Part shown: positions 1 to 8,208 of the stretch, in pieces | How the letters are laid out: each line of letters opens with the position of its first letter | Numbering within the stretch: position 1 is the first letter of the stretch | NCBI GenBank assembly: GCA_036381215.1 | Contig: DASVDF010000050.1 | Coordinates: 1 to 64,000 of the forward strand | Length of the DNA stretch: 64,000 nucleotides | Source: IDS-8 sp036381215 | Lineage (GTDB): Bacteria; Pseudomonadota; Gammaproteobacteria; Steroidobacterales; Woeseiaceae | Direction of reading: 5' to 3' | The notes under the pieces: generated by a model | What the model saw: only the letters and a program-made list of their open reading frames with translations | Told to the model about the DNA's origin: nothing | The model's database searches: none | Program-made: the position numbers and the translations under genes

Positions 1-91
1 AGAACAGGTCGCGCGCGGTCTCGCAGATGCGCTCGCGCGCGCTCGGCCGTGCGGCCTTGTCCGATTTCTTCCCCTTAGGGTCTGCGCTCAT
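1..91 (-). CDS. TetR/AcrR family regulator, N-terminal fragment cut by the window edge
   Basis: The first 30 codons are present and read MSADPKGKKSDKAARPSARE then RICETARDLF. The basic, flexible N-tail followed by an ERIxxxAxxLF helix is the usual opening of a TetR-family DNA-binding domain. The start has a GGGGGAG ribosome-binding sequence about ten bases upstream. The gene is divergent from an RND efflux operon, the standard arrangement for a local repressor of the pump, and two palindromes lie between them. The family call rests on only 30 residues plus context; the ligand-binding part is outside the window. Confidence 0.75.
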   Translation of the reverse strand, partial: MSADPKGKKSDKAARPSARERICETARDLF

Positions 92-108
92 GGCACTTCA
101 TCTCCCCC

Positions 109-137
109 TTGACAGGTGAGTGACCGGTCAGTATCTT
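109..137 (+). promoter_or_regulatory. Sigma-70 type promoter of the RND efflux operon
   Basis: A perfect -35 hexamer TTGACA is followed by a 17-base spacer and TATCTT as the -10. It points at the adaptor gene and predicts a leader of roughly 190 nt. A perfect ten-base palindrome fills the end of the spacer, so a bound repressor would block polymerase. The assignment is from sequence only. Confidence 0.65.
121..130. promoter_or_regulatory. Palindromic operator candidate 1 (TGACCGGTCA)
   Basis: TGACCGGTCA is a perfect inverted repeat lying inside the spacer of the predicted efflux promoter. TetR-family repressors of RND pumps commonly bind sites of this shape, so the divergent tetR-like product is the natural candidate binder. 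That pairing is inference. Confidence 0.55.
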
Positions 138-149
138 CTCGCCCGAATG

Positions 150-163
150 ATACCGAACGGTAT
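150..163. promoter_or_regulatory. Palindromic operator candidate 2 (ATACCGAACGGTAT)
   Basis: Two six-base arms, ATACCG and CGGTAT, flank a two-base centre. The site sits just downstream of the predicted start point of the efflux transcript, about 31 bp centre-to-centre from the first palindrome, close to three helical turns. It could be a second site for the same repressor or a site for a different regulator. Confidence 0.5.
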
Positions 164-333
164 AGTAACGTCGGCTAATCATCCAAGGATTGTTGCACTG
201 TGTCAAATGTCCGACAGCCGCGGCGTGCCGCATCCGCTCCGAGGCCCGGTCGGGCCGCCGGCGGCGCCACGGCCGGGTCGCTGGCCAGCGTTACACCTGA
301 AACGAATATCCTCTAAGGAACAAGGAGTTATCC

Positions 334-1512
334 ATGAATTCGGCATACCGAGGCGCGCTGGTCTCCGGTTTCGCGACGCTGCTTTTGATGACAGCCGGAT
401 GTGGCCAGAGCCGGGCGGGTGAGGAGCAGGCGGCGCCCCCGCCGCCGCAGGTGTCGGTGGCGCGCGTGGCGGTCCGGCCGCTGCACGAATGGCAGGAATT
501 CACCGGCCGCCTCGCCGCGGTGAAATCAGTGGACGTGCGGCCGCGCGTTTCCGGCTACATCGAAGCGGTCGGCTTCGCGGAGGGCAGCCGGGTAGAGGCG
601 GGCGACCTCCTGTTCCAGATCGATCCGCGGCCGTTCAAGGCGGAGGTCGAGCGGCTCGAGGCCGAGCGCAAGCGGGCGACGGCGCAGCTCGAGCTCGCGA
701 CCAGCAACGAGCAGCGCGCCGAGCGCCTGCTCGCCGAGAACGCCATCGCGCGCGAGGAATACGAAAGCCTGAGCACGGCGCGCGCGATCGCCGCCGCGGA
801 GCTCGGCGCCGTCCAGGCCGCGCTCGACGCCGCGCGCCTCGATCTCGAGTTCACCACCGTCGAGGCGCCGATCGCCGGGCGCGTGTCGAACGCGCTGGTG
901 ACCGCGGGCAACCTGGTCGACAGCTCGACCCTGCTCACCACGCTCGTCTCCGACGACCCGATCTACGCGTACTTCAATGCCGACGAGCAGAGCTACCTCG
1001 ATTACATCGAGGGCCAGGACCCGGCGGCGGCGCGCAACGCGCAGGTCTATGTCGGGCTGATCAACGAGACGGGGTATCCGCACGAGGGCCGGCTCGACTT
1101 CCTCGACAACCGCGTCGATCCCGAGTCCGGGACGATCCGCGGGCGCGCGGTGCTGGACAACGCCGACGGGCGCTTCACGCCGGGACTGTTCGTGCGCCTG
1201 AAGCTCGTGAGCCCGGCGGTGAGCGACGTGGCGCTGGTCGACGACCGCGCGATCGGCACCGATCTCGACCAGAAGTACGTGCTCGTCGTGGACGACCAGA
1301 ACGTCGCGCAGTACCGCGGGGTGGAGACCGGTCCGCTGGTCGACGACCTGCGGGTGGTGACGAAGGGGCTCAAGGCCGGCGACCGCGTGATCGTCAACGG
1401 CCTGCAGCGGGTCCGCCCCGGCGTGCCGGTGGCGCCCATGCAGGTGGCCATGCAGCGCGGCTCGCGCGAGCTCGACCGGCTGGCAGTGAACGCGGCGGCC
1501 GGGCAGCCGTAG
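334..1512 (+). CDS. RND efflux periplasmic adaptor (MexA/AcrA-like lipoprotein)
   Basis: This 392-residue membrane-fusion protein links an inner-membrane RND pump to an outer-membrane channel. The N-terminus is a lipoprotein signal with lipobox MTAGC, placing the acylated cysteine at residue 23. A biotinyl-lipoyl type half-domain (VRPRVSGYIEAVGF, about 66-100) is followed by a coiled-coil hairpin rich in Glu, Arg and Leu (about 100-165), the second lipoyl half (FTTVEAPIAGRVSNALV), then beta-barrel and membrane-proximal parts. Length is normal for the family. AAGGAG lies seven bases before the ATG. It heads an operon with the pump and channel genes and is divergent from a tetR-like gene. The substrate cannot be read from sequence. 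Confidence 0.95.
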   Translation: MNSAYRGALVSGFATLLLMTAGCGQSRAGEEQAAPPPPQVSVARVAVRPLHEWQEFTGRLAAVKSVDVRPRVSGYIEAVGFAEGSRVEAGDLLFQIDPRPFKAEVERLEAERKRATAQLELATSNEQRAERLLAENAIAREEYESLSTARAIAAAELGAVQAALDAARLDLEFTTVEAPIAGRVSNALVTAGNLVDSSTLLTTLVSDDPIYAYFNADEQSYLDYIEGQDPAAARNAQVYVGLINETGYPHEGRLDFLDNRVDPESGTIRGRAVLDNADGRFTPGLFVRLKLVSPAVSDVALVDDRAIGTDLDQKYVLVVDDQNVAQYRGVETGPLVDDLRVVTKGLKAGDRVIVNGLQRVRPGVPVAPMQVAMQRGSRELDRLAVNAAAGQP

Positions 1513-1530
1513 CGCCAGCGTTTCGACATC

Positions 1531-1577
1531 GGTCGCGCGCGATGCGCGCTCCTCCAGGGGCCCGCATCGCGCGCGAC
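1531..1577. repeat. Inverted pair of REP-type palindromic elements
   Basis: A GGTCGCGCGCGATGCGCG core ending in CTCCT is followed by its inverted partner, CCCGCATCGCGCGCGAC, giving a two-headed hairpin. It lies between the stop of the adaptor gene and the start of the pump gene. The same core recurs upstream of the GH31 gene and near the right edge of the window. Such pairs resemble the BIME arrangement of bacterial REP elements, which can stabilise upstream mRNA or alter stoichiometry within an operon. Confidence 0.75.
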
Positions 1578-1611
1578 GAAATCGCCAACGATTTCTGCAA
1601 CGAGAGCGGTT

Positions 1612-4600
1612 ATGAATTTTTCGCAATTTTTCGTGCAGCGCCCGATCTTCGCGGCCGTGCTGTCGATGATCATCTTCCTCTCCGGCGCGATCGCGCTCAG
1701 GCTGCTGCCGATCAGCGAGTACCCGGAGGTCGTGCCGCCGACGGTGGTCGTGACCGCGACCTACCCCGGCGCCAACCCCGAGGTGATCGCGGAAACCGTC
1801 GCCTCGCCGCTCGAACAGGCGGTGAACGGCGTCGAGGACATGCTGTACATGTCGTCGATGGCGACCTCCGACGGCGTGATGACGCTCACCATCACGTTCG
1901 CGCTCGGCACCGATCTCGATCGCGCGCAGCAGCAGGTGCAGAACCGCGTGCAGCAGACGCTGCCGAAGCTGCCGTCCGAGGTGCAGCAGATCGGCGTCGT
2001 GACCGAGAAAGCATCGCCGAACCTGACCATGGTCGTGCACCTCGTGTCGCCGGAAGGGCGCTACGACACGCTCTACCTCTCGAATTACGCGACGCTGCGC
2101 GTGCGCGACGAGCTGGCGCGCCTGCCCGGCGTCGGCAACGCGCAGGTGTTCGGTTCCGGGGAGTACGCGATGCGCGTGTGGCTGGACCCGGAGAAGGTCG
2201 CCGCGCTGAACCTCACGGCGAACGACGTCGTCAACGCGATCCGCGAGCAGAACCTGCAGGTCGCGGCCGGCAAGCTCGGCTCGCCGCCCAGCCCGAGCTC
2301 GGCGCAGTTCCAGGTCCTGATCGACACCCGGGGCCGGCTGGAGACGCCCGAGGAATTCGAGCAGATCATCGTGAAGGCCGGCCCGCGCGGCGAGATCGTG
2401 CGCCTGGGCGACGTCGCGCACGTCGAGCTCGGCGCAAGCAGCTACGCCATCCGCTCGCTGCTCGACAACAAGCCGGCTTCCGGCATCGGCATCTTCCAGC
2501 GCCCGGGCTCGAACGCGCTCGAGATCTCGCAGAGCGTGCGCGAGCGCATGGCGGAGCTCGCGAAGGATTTCCCCGAAGGCGTGGAATACTCGATCGTCTA
2601 CGACCCGACCACGTTCGTCAGCGAATCGATCCGCGCGGTCGTCCAGACCCTGCTCGAAGCGCTGGCCCTGGTGGTCATCGTCGTCGTCGCGTTCCTCCAG
2701 ACCTGGCGCGCCTCGATCATTCCGCTCGCCGCCGTGCCGGTGTCGCTCGTCGGCACGCTCGCGGTGATGTACGGCTTCGGCTTCTCGCTCAACGCGCTGT
2801 CGCTGTTCGGGCTCGTGCTCGCGATCGGCATCGTGGTGGACGACGCGATCGTCGTGGTCGAGAACGTCGAACGCAACATACGCGCGGGCCTCAAACCGGT
2901 GGAGGCGACCAAGCAGGCGATGCGCGAAGTTACCGGGCCGATCGTCGCCACCGCGCTGGTGCTGGTCGCGGTGTTCGTGCCGACCGCGTTCATCAGCAGC
3001 CTGTCGGGGCAGTTCTACCGGCAGTTCGCGATCACGATCGCGATCAGCACGGTGATCTCGGCGATCAATTCGCTGACGCTGTCACCGGCCCTGTCCGCCG
3101 TGCTGCTGAAGGAGCACGGTGCGCCGCCCGACCGCCTGCAGCGCGGCATCGACTTCCTGTTCGGCTGGGCGCTCAGGCCCTTCAACCGCGCGTTCGAGCG
3201 CGGCTCCCACGGCTACGTCGGCGTGACCCGCCGCATGCTGCGCCGCTCCGGCGTGGCGCTGGTCGTGTTCGCGGGCCTGATCGGCCTCACCTGGCTCGGC
3301 TTCACGCACGTGCCCGGCGGCTTCATCCCGCAGCAGGACAAGCAGTATCTCGTCGCGTTCGCGCAGCTTCCGGAGGCGGCAACGCTCGATCGCACGACCG
3401 ATGTGGTGAAGCACATGGGCGAGATCGCGATGCAGCAGCCCGGCGTCGAGCACGCCGTGGCGTTCCCGGGGCTCTCGATCAACGGCTTCGTCGCCGCGCC
3501 GAACCAGGGCATCGTGTTCGTGCCGCTCGACGACTTCGAGAACCGCGAGGACCCGGCGTTGTCCGCGGGTGCAATCGCGGGCGCGCTGAACCAGAAGTTC
3601 GCCGCCATCCAGGAGGCGTTCGTCGTCGTGTTCCCGCCGCCCCCCATCCTCGGCCTCGGCAGTATCGGCGGCTTCCGCATGCAGATCGAGGACCGCACCG
3701 GGCACGGCTTCCGCGCGCTCTACGAGGAGACGCAGAAGCTGATCGGCCAGGCCTGGCAGACGCCCGGTCTCACCGGCCTGTTTTCCGGTTTCCAGGTCAA
3801 CGTGCCGCAGGTGCGGGCGGTGGTCGATCGCGAAAAGGCGAAAGCGCAGGGCGTGGACCTGCACGACCTGTACGAGACGATGCAGATCTATCTCGGCTCG
3901 CTGTACGTGAACGACTTCAACCGCTTCGGCCGCACCTACCAGGTGAAGGCGCAGGCGGACATGAACTTCCGCCTGCAGCCGGAGGACATCGTCGACCTCA
4001 AGGTGCGCAACGACGAAGGCGCGATGGTGCCGCTCGGCAGCTTCGTGCGGCTGGAGCAGACGGCCGGCCCCGACATGGTGCCGCACTACAACGGCTACCT
4101 CACCGCCGAGATCAACGGCGCGCCCGCGCCGGGCTACAGCTCGGGCGAGGCGGAGGCGCTCATGGCCGGGCTCGCCTCGAAGCTCCTGCCGAACGGCATG
4201 CAATTCGAGTGGACCGAGCTCACGTACCAGAAGATACTCGCCGGCAATACCGCCGCGTGGATCTTCCCGCTGTGCGTGCTGCTCGCCTTCCTCGTGCTGG
4301 CCGCGCTGTACGAGAGCTTCAGCTTGCCGCTGGTGGTCATCCTGATCGTGCCGATGGTGCTCTTGTCCGCGATCGCGGGCGTGTGGCTCACGCGCGGTGA
4401 CAACAACATCTTCACGCAGATCGGTCTCATCGTGCTGGTCGGCCTCGCCTGCAAGAACGCGATCCTGATCGTCGAGTTCGCAAAGGATCGGGAAGCGGCA
4501 GGCGCGCTGACCTGGGACGCCATCATCGAGGCCTGCAGGCTCCGGCTCCGGCCGATCCTCATGACCTCCTTCGCGTTCGTCATGGGCGTCGTGCCGCTCG

Positions 4601-4818
4601 TGCTCGCGCACGGGGCCGGTTCCGAGATGCGCCATGCCATGGGCATCGCGGTCTTCTCCGGCATGCTCGGCGTGACCTTCTTCGGCCTTCTGCTGACGCC
4701 GGTCTTCTATTGGGTCGTGCGGCGCGTGACCGGCGCCGCGCGTCTTGCGGACCGGCCCGAGGGCCGCTCGCAGCGCCGCGGATGGCTGCGGCTGCCGGCT
4801 CTGAGGAGCGCATCGTGA
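1612..4818 (+). CDS. RND multidrug efflux pump, inner-membrane transporter (HAE-1 family)
   Basis: This 1068-residue protein has the AcrB/MexB layout: an N-terminal helix with FFVQRPIFAAVLSMI, two large periplasmic loops and twelve membrane helices. The proton-relay aspartate pair is visible in GIVVDDAIVVVENVERN (D410, D411), and the partner lysine in GLACKNAILIVEFAKD (K948). It would extrude substrates from periplasm or membrane in exchange for protons. The 99-base gap to the adaptor holds an inverted REP pair, while the downstream channel gene overlaps by four bases. It is full length with no visible defect. Substrate range is unknown. Confidence 0.97.
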   Translation: MNFSQFFVQRPIFAAVLSMIIFLSGAIALRLLPISEYPEVVPPTVVVTATYPGANPEVIAETVASPLEQAVNGVEDMLYMSSMATSDGVMTLTITFALGTDLDRAQQQVQNRVQQTLPKLPSEVQQIGVVTEKASPNLTMVVHLVSPEGRYDTLYLSNYATLRVRDELARLPGVGNAQVFGSGEYAMRVWLDPEKVAALNLTANDVVNAIREQNLQVAAGKLGSPPSPSSAQFQVLIDTRGRLETPEEFEQIIVKAGPRGEIVRLGDVAHVELGASSYAIRSLLDNKPASGIGIFQRPGSNALEISQSVRERMAELAKDFPEGVEYSIVYDPTTFVSESIRAVVQTLLEALALVVIVVVAFLQTWRASIIPLAAVPVSLVGTLAVMYGFGFSLNALSLFGLVLAIGIVVDDAIVVVENVERNIRAGLKPVEATKQAMREVTGPIVATALVLVAVFVPTAFISSLSGQFYRQFAITIAISTVISAINSLTLSPALSAVLLKEHGAPPDRLQRGIDFLFGWALRPFNRAFERGSHGYVGVTRRMLRRSGVALVVFAGLIGLTWLGFTHVPGGFIPQQDKQYLVAFAQLPEAATLDRTTDVVKHMGEIAMQQPGVEHAVAFPGLSINGFVAAPNQGIVFVPLDDFENREDPALSAGAIAGALNQKFAAIQEAFVVVFPPPPILGLGSIGGFRMQIEDRTGHGFRALYEETQKLIGQAWQTPGLTGLFSGFQVNVPQVRAVVDREKAKAQGVDLHDLYETMQIYLGSLYVNDFNRFGRTYQVKAQADMNFRLQPEDIVDLKVRNDEGAMVPLGSFVRLEQTAGPDMVPHYNGYLTAEINGAPAPGYSSGEAEALMAGLASKLLPNGMQFEWTELTYQKILAGNTAAWIFPLCVLLAFLVLAALYESFSLPLVVILIVPMVLLSAIAGVWLTRGDNNIFTQIGLIVLVGLACKNAILIVEFAKDREAAGALTWDAIIEACRLRLRPILMTSFAFVMGVVPLVLAHGAGSEMRHAMGIAVFSGMLGVTFFGLLLTPVFYWVVRRVTGAARLADRPEGRSQRRGWLRLPALRSAS

Positions 4819-6251
4819 AACAGCTCGTTCTGATCTCGCTTGCACTTGGCCTGGGCGCCTGCGCCGTGGGTCCGGAGTACACCACTCCGGATACCCCGGC
4901 GCCTCGTTTCGCGAGCGCGGACGCGGAGCACTTCGCCCGTACCCGCATCGAGGAGGCCTGGTGGCGCGAGCTCGGCGATCCCGGGCTCGACGACCTCATC
5001 GAGCGCGCGCTCTCGTCCGATCTCGACGTGCGCATGGCGGCGGCGCGGCTGGCCGAGGCACGCGCGATCTACCGCGACCAGTCGCTGGACCGCCTGCCGA
5101 CCGTCACGGCGCAGGGCGCGTACGACCGGCGCAAGCAGCAGCTCACCGGTTTCGGACCGGCGGACGGCGACACGCGCGTTTTGTCGGAGACCTTCGATCT
5201 CGGTTTCGACGCGTTCTGGGAAATCGACCTGTACGGGCGCGTGCGGCGGGAGGTCGAGGCCGCGCGCGCCGATGCGCAGGCGGCGGAAGCCTTGCTGCAT
5301 GCGGCGCAGGTGAGCGTCGCCGCCGAGGTCGCGCGCAATTATTTCGCGCTGCGCGGGGCCGAGCGGCGCTACGCCGTCGCGGTCAGGAACCGCGACAACC
5401 AGCGCGAGGCGGTGCGCATCACGCGCGCGCGTTACGAGCTGGGCCGCGGCACCGAGCTCGACCTCGCGAGCGCCCGCGCGCAGCTCGCGGCGACCGAGGC
5501 GACGCTGCCGCCGCTCATCGCCGCCGAGCGCGCGGCCGAGCACCGCCTCGCGGTCCTGCTCGGCCAGCAGCCGGGCACGCTGCAGATCCCGGATGCCAAA
5601 ACTGCGCGGCCGGTCAGCGAGTCGCTCGCCGAGCCGCTCGCGGTCGGCGATCCGGAAGCGCTGCTCAGGCGCCGTCCGGACATTCGTGCCGCCGAGCGGC
5701 AGCTTGCCGCGGCGACGGCGCGCATCGGGGTCGCCACGGCGGATCTGTTCCCGAAGCTCTCGGTGACGGGTTTCATCGGCTTCATCACCGGCGAAGCGGG
5801 CCAGCTCGGCGAATCGGCCGCCGAGGGCTGGGGCGTTACGCCCACCCTGAGCTGGCCCGCGTTCGACCTCGGCAGCGTGCGCGCGCGCCTCAGGGCGACC
5901 GAGGCCCAGGCCGACGGCGCGCTCGCGTTCTACGAGCAGACGGTGCTGCGCGCGCTCGAGGAAACGGAGAACGCCTTCGTGGATTTTGCGCAGAACCAGG
6001 CGCGGCTCTCGGCAACCGTCGACCAGGCAAAGGCGTCCGGACGTGCCGCGGAGCTCGCGCGCATCCGCTACCGCGAGGGCGCGATCGAATTCCTGAGGCT
6101 GCTCGATGCCGAGCGGACCCTGCTCGACGCAGAGGACTCGGTCGCCCGGGCGGAAACCGACCTCAACACCTCGGTGGTCGCGATCTACAAGGCGCTCGGC
6201 GGCGGCTGGGAAGTCGCGCCGGCAGTCGCGGCCGGACCGTATTCGAAGTAA
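4815..6251 (+). CDS. Outer-membrane efflux channel (OprM/NodT family lipoprotein)
   Basis: The GTG start overlaps the pump stop as GTGA and follows GAGGAG, which favours this start over upstream alternatives. The 478-residue product begins with a short lipoprotein signal, lipobox LGAC with Cys16, then the typical mature start CAVGPEYTTPD. Two repeats of the OEP fold follow, with the hallmark WWRELGDPGLDDLIERAL near residue 50 and long helices rich in Ala, Arg and Glu. It should form the trimeric exit duct for the preceding adaptor and pump. Translational coupling to the pump suggests matched synthesis. Confidence 0.95.
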   Translation: MKQLVLISLALGLGACAVGPEYTTPDTPAPRFASADAEHFARTRIEEAWWRELGDPGLDDLIERALSSDLDVRMAAARLAEARAIYRDQSLDRLPTVTAQGAYDRRKQQLTGFGPADGDTRVLSETFDLGFDAFWEIDLYGRVRREVEAARADAQAAEALLHAAQVSVAAEVARNYFALRGAERRYAVAVRNRDNQREAVRITRARYELGRGTELDLASARAQLAATEATLPPLIAAERAAEHRLAVLLGQQPGTLQIPDAKTARPVSESLAEPLAVGDPEALLRRRPDIRAAERQLAAATARIGVATADLFPKLSVTGFIGFITGEAGQLGESAAEGWGVTPTLSWPAFDLGSVRARLRATEAQADGALAFYEQTVLRALEETENAFVDFAQNQARLSATVDQAKASGRAAELARIRYREGAIEFLRLLDAERTLLDAEDSVARAETDLNTSVVAIYKALGGGWEVAPAVAAGPYSK

Positions 6252-6276
6252 ACCAGAGACAAGGTATATCATCGCC

Positions 6277-6378
6277 ATGGACGAACATTCCGAACTCGAG
6301 ATCGAGCCAGGTGTCGTGGTACTCGGCATCGTCTTCGCGGCATCGCTGCTCGGGCTGATCTTCTGGCTCGCGTCATGA
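6277..6378 (+). CDS. Small single-pass membrane peptide, 33 residues, unknown function
   Basis: The peptide reads MDEHSELEIEPGVVVLGIVF followed by AASLLGLIFWLAS: an acidic ten-residue head, then one strongly hydrophobic helix ending at the C-terminus. Its stop overlaps the ATG of the ABC ATPase gene as ATGA, an arrangement unlikely by chance for a spurious frame. It lies 25 bases after the efflux channel gene. I do not recognise a family. A small accessory subunit of either the RND pump or the ABC exporter is possible; AcrZ, which binds AcrB, is a precedent of similar size, but no homology is claimed. Confidence 0.5.
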   Translation: MDEHSELEIEPGVVVLGIVFAASLLGLIFWLAS

Positions 6379-7409
6379 TCGACGCCGGTGCCGGGCTCCG
6401 GAGGGACGCGGAGCCTGTATCATCGCGCCGGATGGATGCGCGAGCCGTCACGGTGGAGGAGGGGTCGGGGCCCGCCAGGGCGCCGGCCGTCATTCGCGTC
6501 GAGAAGCTGGAGAAGACCTACCAGTCGGGCTTCCAGGCCCTGAAGGGCGTCGACCTCGACATCCGGCGCGGCGAGATCCTGGCGCTCCTCGGCCCGAACG
6601 GCGCCGGCAAGACGACGTTGATCAACATCGTGTGCGGGATCGTGAATGCCACCGGCGGCCGGGTGACGGTGGACGGCCACGACATCGTGCGGCACTTCCG
6701 CATGACCCGCTCGATGATCGGGCTCGTCCCCCAGGAGATGGCGACGGACACGTTCGAGTCCGTGTGGGCGACGACCTCGTTCAGCCGCGGCCTGTTCGGT
6801 AAAGCGGCCGATCCCGCGCACATCGAGCGCGTGCTCAGGTCGCTCTCGCTGTGGGACAAGAAAGACAGCCGCATCATGACGCTCTCCGGCGGCATGAAGC
6901 GGCGCGTGCTGATCGCGAAGGCGCTGGCGCACGAACCGCAGATCCTGTTCCTCGACGAACCGACCGCGGGCGTCGACGTCGAGCTGCGCAAGGACATGTG
7001 GGAGGTCGTGCGGGATTTGCGCGCCTCCGGCGTCACCATCATCCTCACGACGCACTACATCGAGGAAGCCGAGGAGATGGCGGACCGCATCGCCGTCATC
7101 AATCACGGAGAGATCGTGCTGGTCGAAGAGAAGCGCGAGATGATGGAGAAGCTCGGCCGCAAGCAGATGGTGCTGAGCCTGCAGGCGCCGCTCGCCGCCG
7201 TGCCGGACGCGCTCTCCGACTGGAAGCTCGAGCTCGCCGCCGACGGCCACGAGCTCGTCTACACCTACGACACCCGCGCCGAGCGCACCGGCATCACGTC
7301 GCTGCTCGCCGAGCTCAACCGGGCCGGCATCCGCTACAGCGACCTCCGGACCTCCCAGAGCTCGCTGGAGGAGATCTTCGTGAACCTCGTGAAGAGAAAG
7401 CCGTCGTGA
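6375..7409 (+). CDS. ABC-2 type exporter, ATP-binding protein
   Basis: This nucleotide-binding subunit shows Walker A GPNGAGKTT, a Q-loop in LVPQEM, signature LSGGMKRRVLIAKAL, Walker B ILFLDEPTAGVD and the H-loop TTHYIEEAEEMADR, in normal order. The C-terminal extension suits drug or polysaccharide ABC-2 exporters. Two starts are possible: the ATG overlapping the small membrane ORF (344 residues) and an ATG 57 bases downstream, giving MDARAVTVEEG. The second lies eight bases after a TATCAT hexamer. The gene overlaps its permease by GTGA. The exported substrate is not evident. Confidence 0.93.
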   Translation: MIDAGAGLRRDAEPVSSRRMDARAVTVEEGSGPARAPAVIRVEKLEKTYQSGFQALKGVDLDIRRGEILALLGPNGAGKTTLINIVCGIVNATGGRVTVDGHDIVRHFRMTRSMIGLVPQEMATDTFESVWATTSFSRGLFGKAADPAHIERVLRSLSLWDKKDSRIMTLSGGMKRRVLIAKALAHEPQILFLDEPTAGVDVELRKDMWEVVRDLRASGVTIILTTHYIEEAEEMADRIAVINHGEIVLVEEKREMMEKLGRKQMVLSLQAPLAAVPDALSDWKLELAADGHELVYTYDTRAERTGITSLLAELNRAGIRYSDLRTSQSSLEEIFVNLVKRKPS

Positions 7410-8167
7410 ACTGGCGCGGCGTCACTGCGATCTACCGCTTCGAGATGGCGCGCATGCGCCGCACCGTGATGCAGAGCATCCTGTCACCGGTCATCTCGAC
7501 GTCGCTGTATTTCATCGTCTTCGGCGCGGCGATCGGCTCGCGCATCACCGAGGTCGACGGCGTCGGCTACGGCTCGTTCATCGTGCCGGGGCTCACCATG
7601 CTCATGCTGCTGACGCAGAGCATCTCCAACGCGTCTTTCGGCATTTATTTCCCGCGGTTCACCGGCACGATATACGAGCTCCTGTCCGCGCCGGTATCGT
7701 TCATCGAGATAGTGCTCGGATACGTGGGCGCGGCGGCGACCAAGTCGATCATCATCGGCGCCATCATTCTCGCGACCGCGGGCCTGTTCGTGCCGGTGGA
7801 GATCGCGCACCCGGTGTGGATGCTGCTGTTCCTCGTGCTCACGGCCGTGACGTTCAGCCTGTTCGGCTTCATTCTGGGCATCTGGGCGGACGGTTTCGAG
7901 AAACTGCAGCTCGTGCCCATGCTGATCGTCACGCCGCTCGCCTTCCTCGGCGGCAGCTTTTACTCGATCGACATGCTGCCGCCGTTCTGGCAGACGGTCA
8001 CGCTCTTCAACCCGGTGGTCTACCTGATCAGCGGCTTCCGCTGGAGTTTCTACGAGAATGCGGACGTGAGCGTCGGCGTCAGCCTCGCGATGACCGGGGC
8101 GTTCCTCGTCGCCTGCCTGCTGGTGGTGCGCTGGATGTTCCGAACGGGCTATCGCCTGAAGACCTGA
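7406..8167 (+). CDS. ABC-2 type transporter permease
   Basis: The 253-residue protein begins at a GTG overlapping the ATPase stop. It has a cytoplasmic N-terminus (MNWRGVTAIYRFEMARMRRT) and six predicted membrane segments typical of the ABC2_membrane family, including a well-conserved region near GGSFYSIDMLPPFWQTVT and FNPVVYLISGFRW. It would form the transmembrane channel for the preceding ATPase as a homodimer. No defect is visible. Confidence 0.93.
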   Translation: MNWRGVTAIYRFEMARMRRTVMQSILSPVISTSLYFIVFGAAIGSRITEVDGVGYGSFIVPGLTMLMLLTQSISNASFGIYFPRFTGTIYELLSAPVSFIEIVLGYVGAAATKSIIIGAIILATAGLFVPVEIAHPVWMLLFLVLTAVTFSLFGFILGIWADGFEKLQLVPMLIVTPLAFLGGSFYSIDMLPPFWQTVTLFNPVVYLISGFRWSFYENADVSVGVSLAMTGAFLVACLLVVRWMFRTGYRLKT

Positions 8168-8208
8168 TCCGCTTATGATGGGGATTCCCCCCGCTCAGGA
8201 GATCGCGG

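Noticed and set aside
526..2421. A 631-codon minus-strand open frame opposite the RND genes
   Set aside because: Composition is that of an antisense GC-rich shadow (His, Arg, Leu, Asp rich) and there is no ribosome-binding site or motif.
489..4400. A 1303-codon plus-strand open frame across the RND adaptor and pump genes
   Set aside because: It is an Arg/Ala/Gly-rich shadow frame, with no family features, and overlaps two certain genes in another frame.
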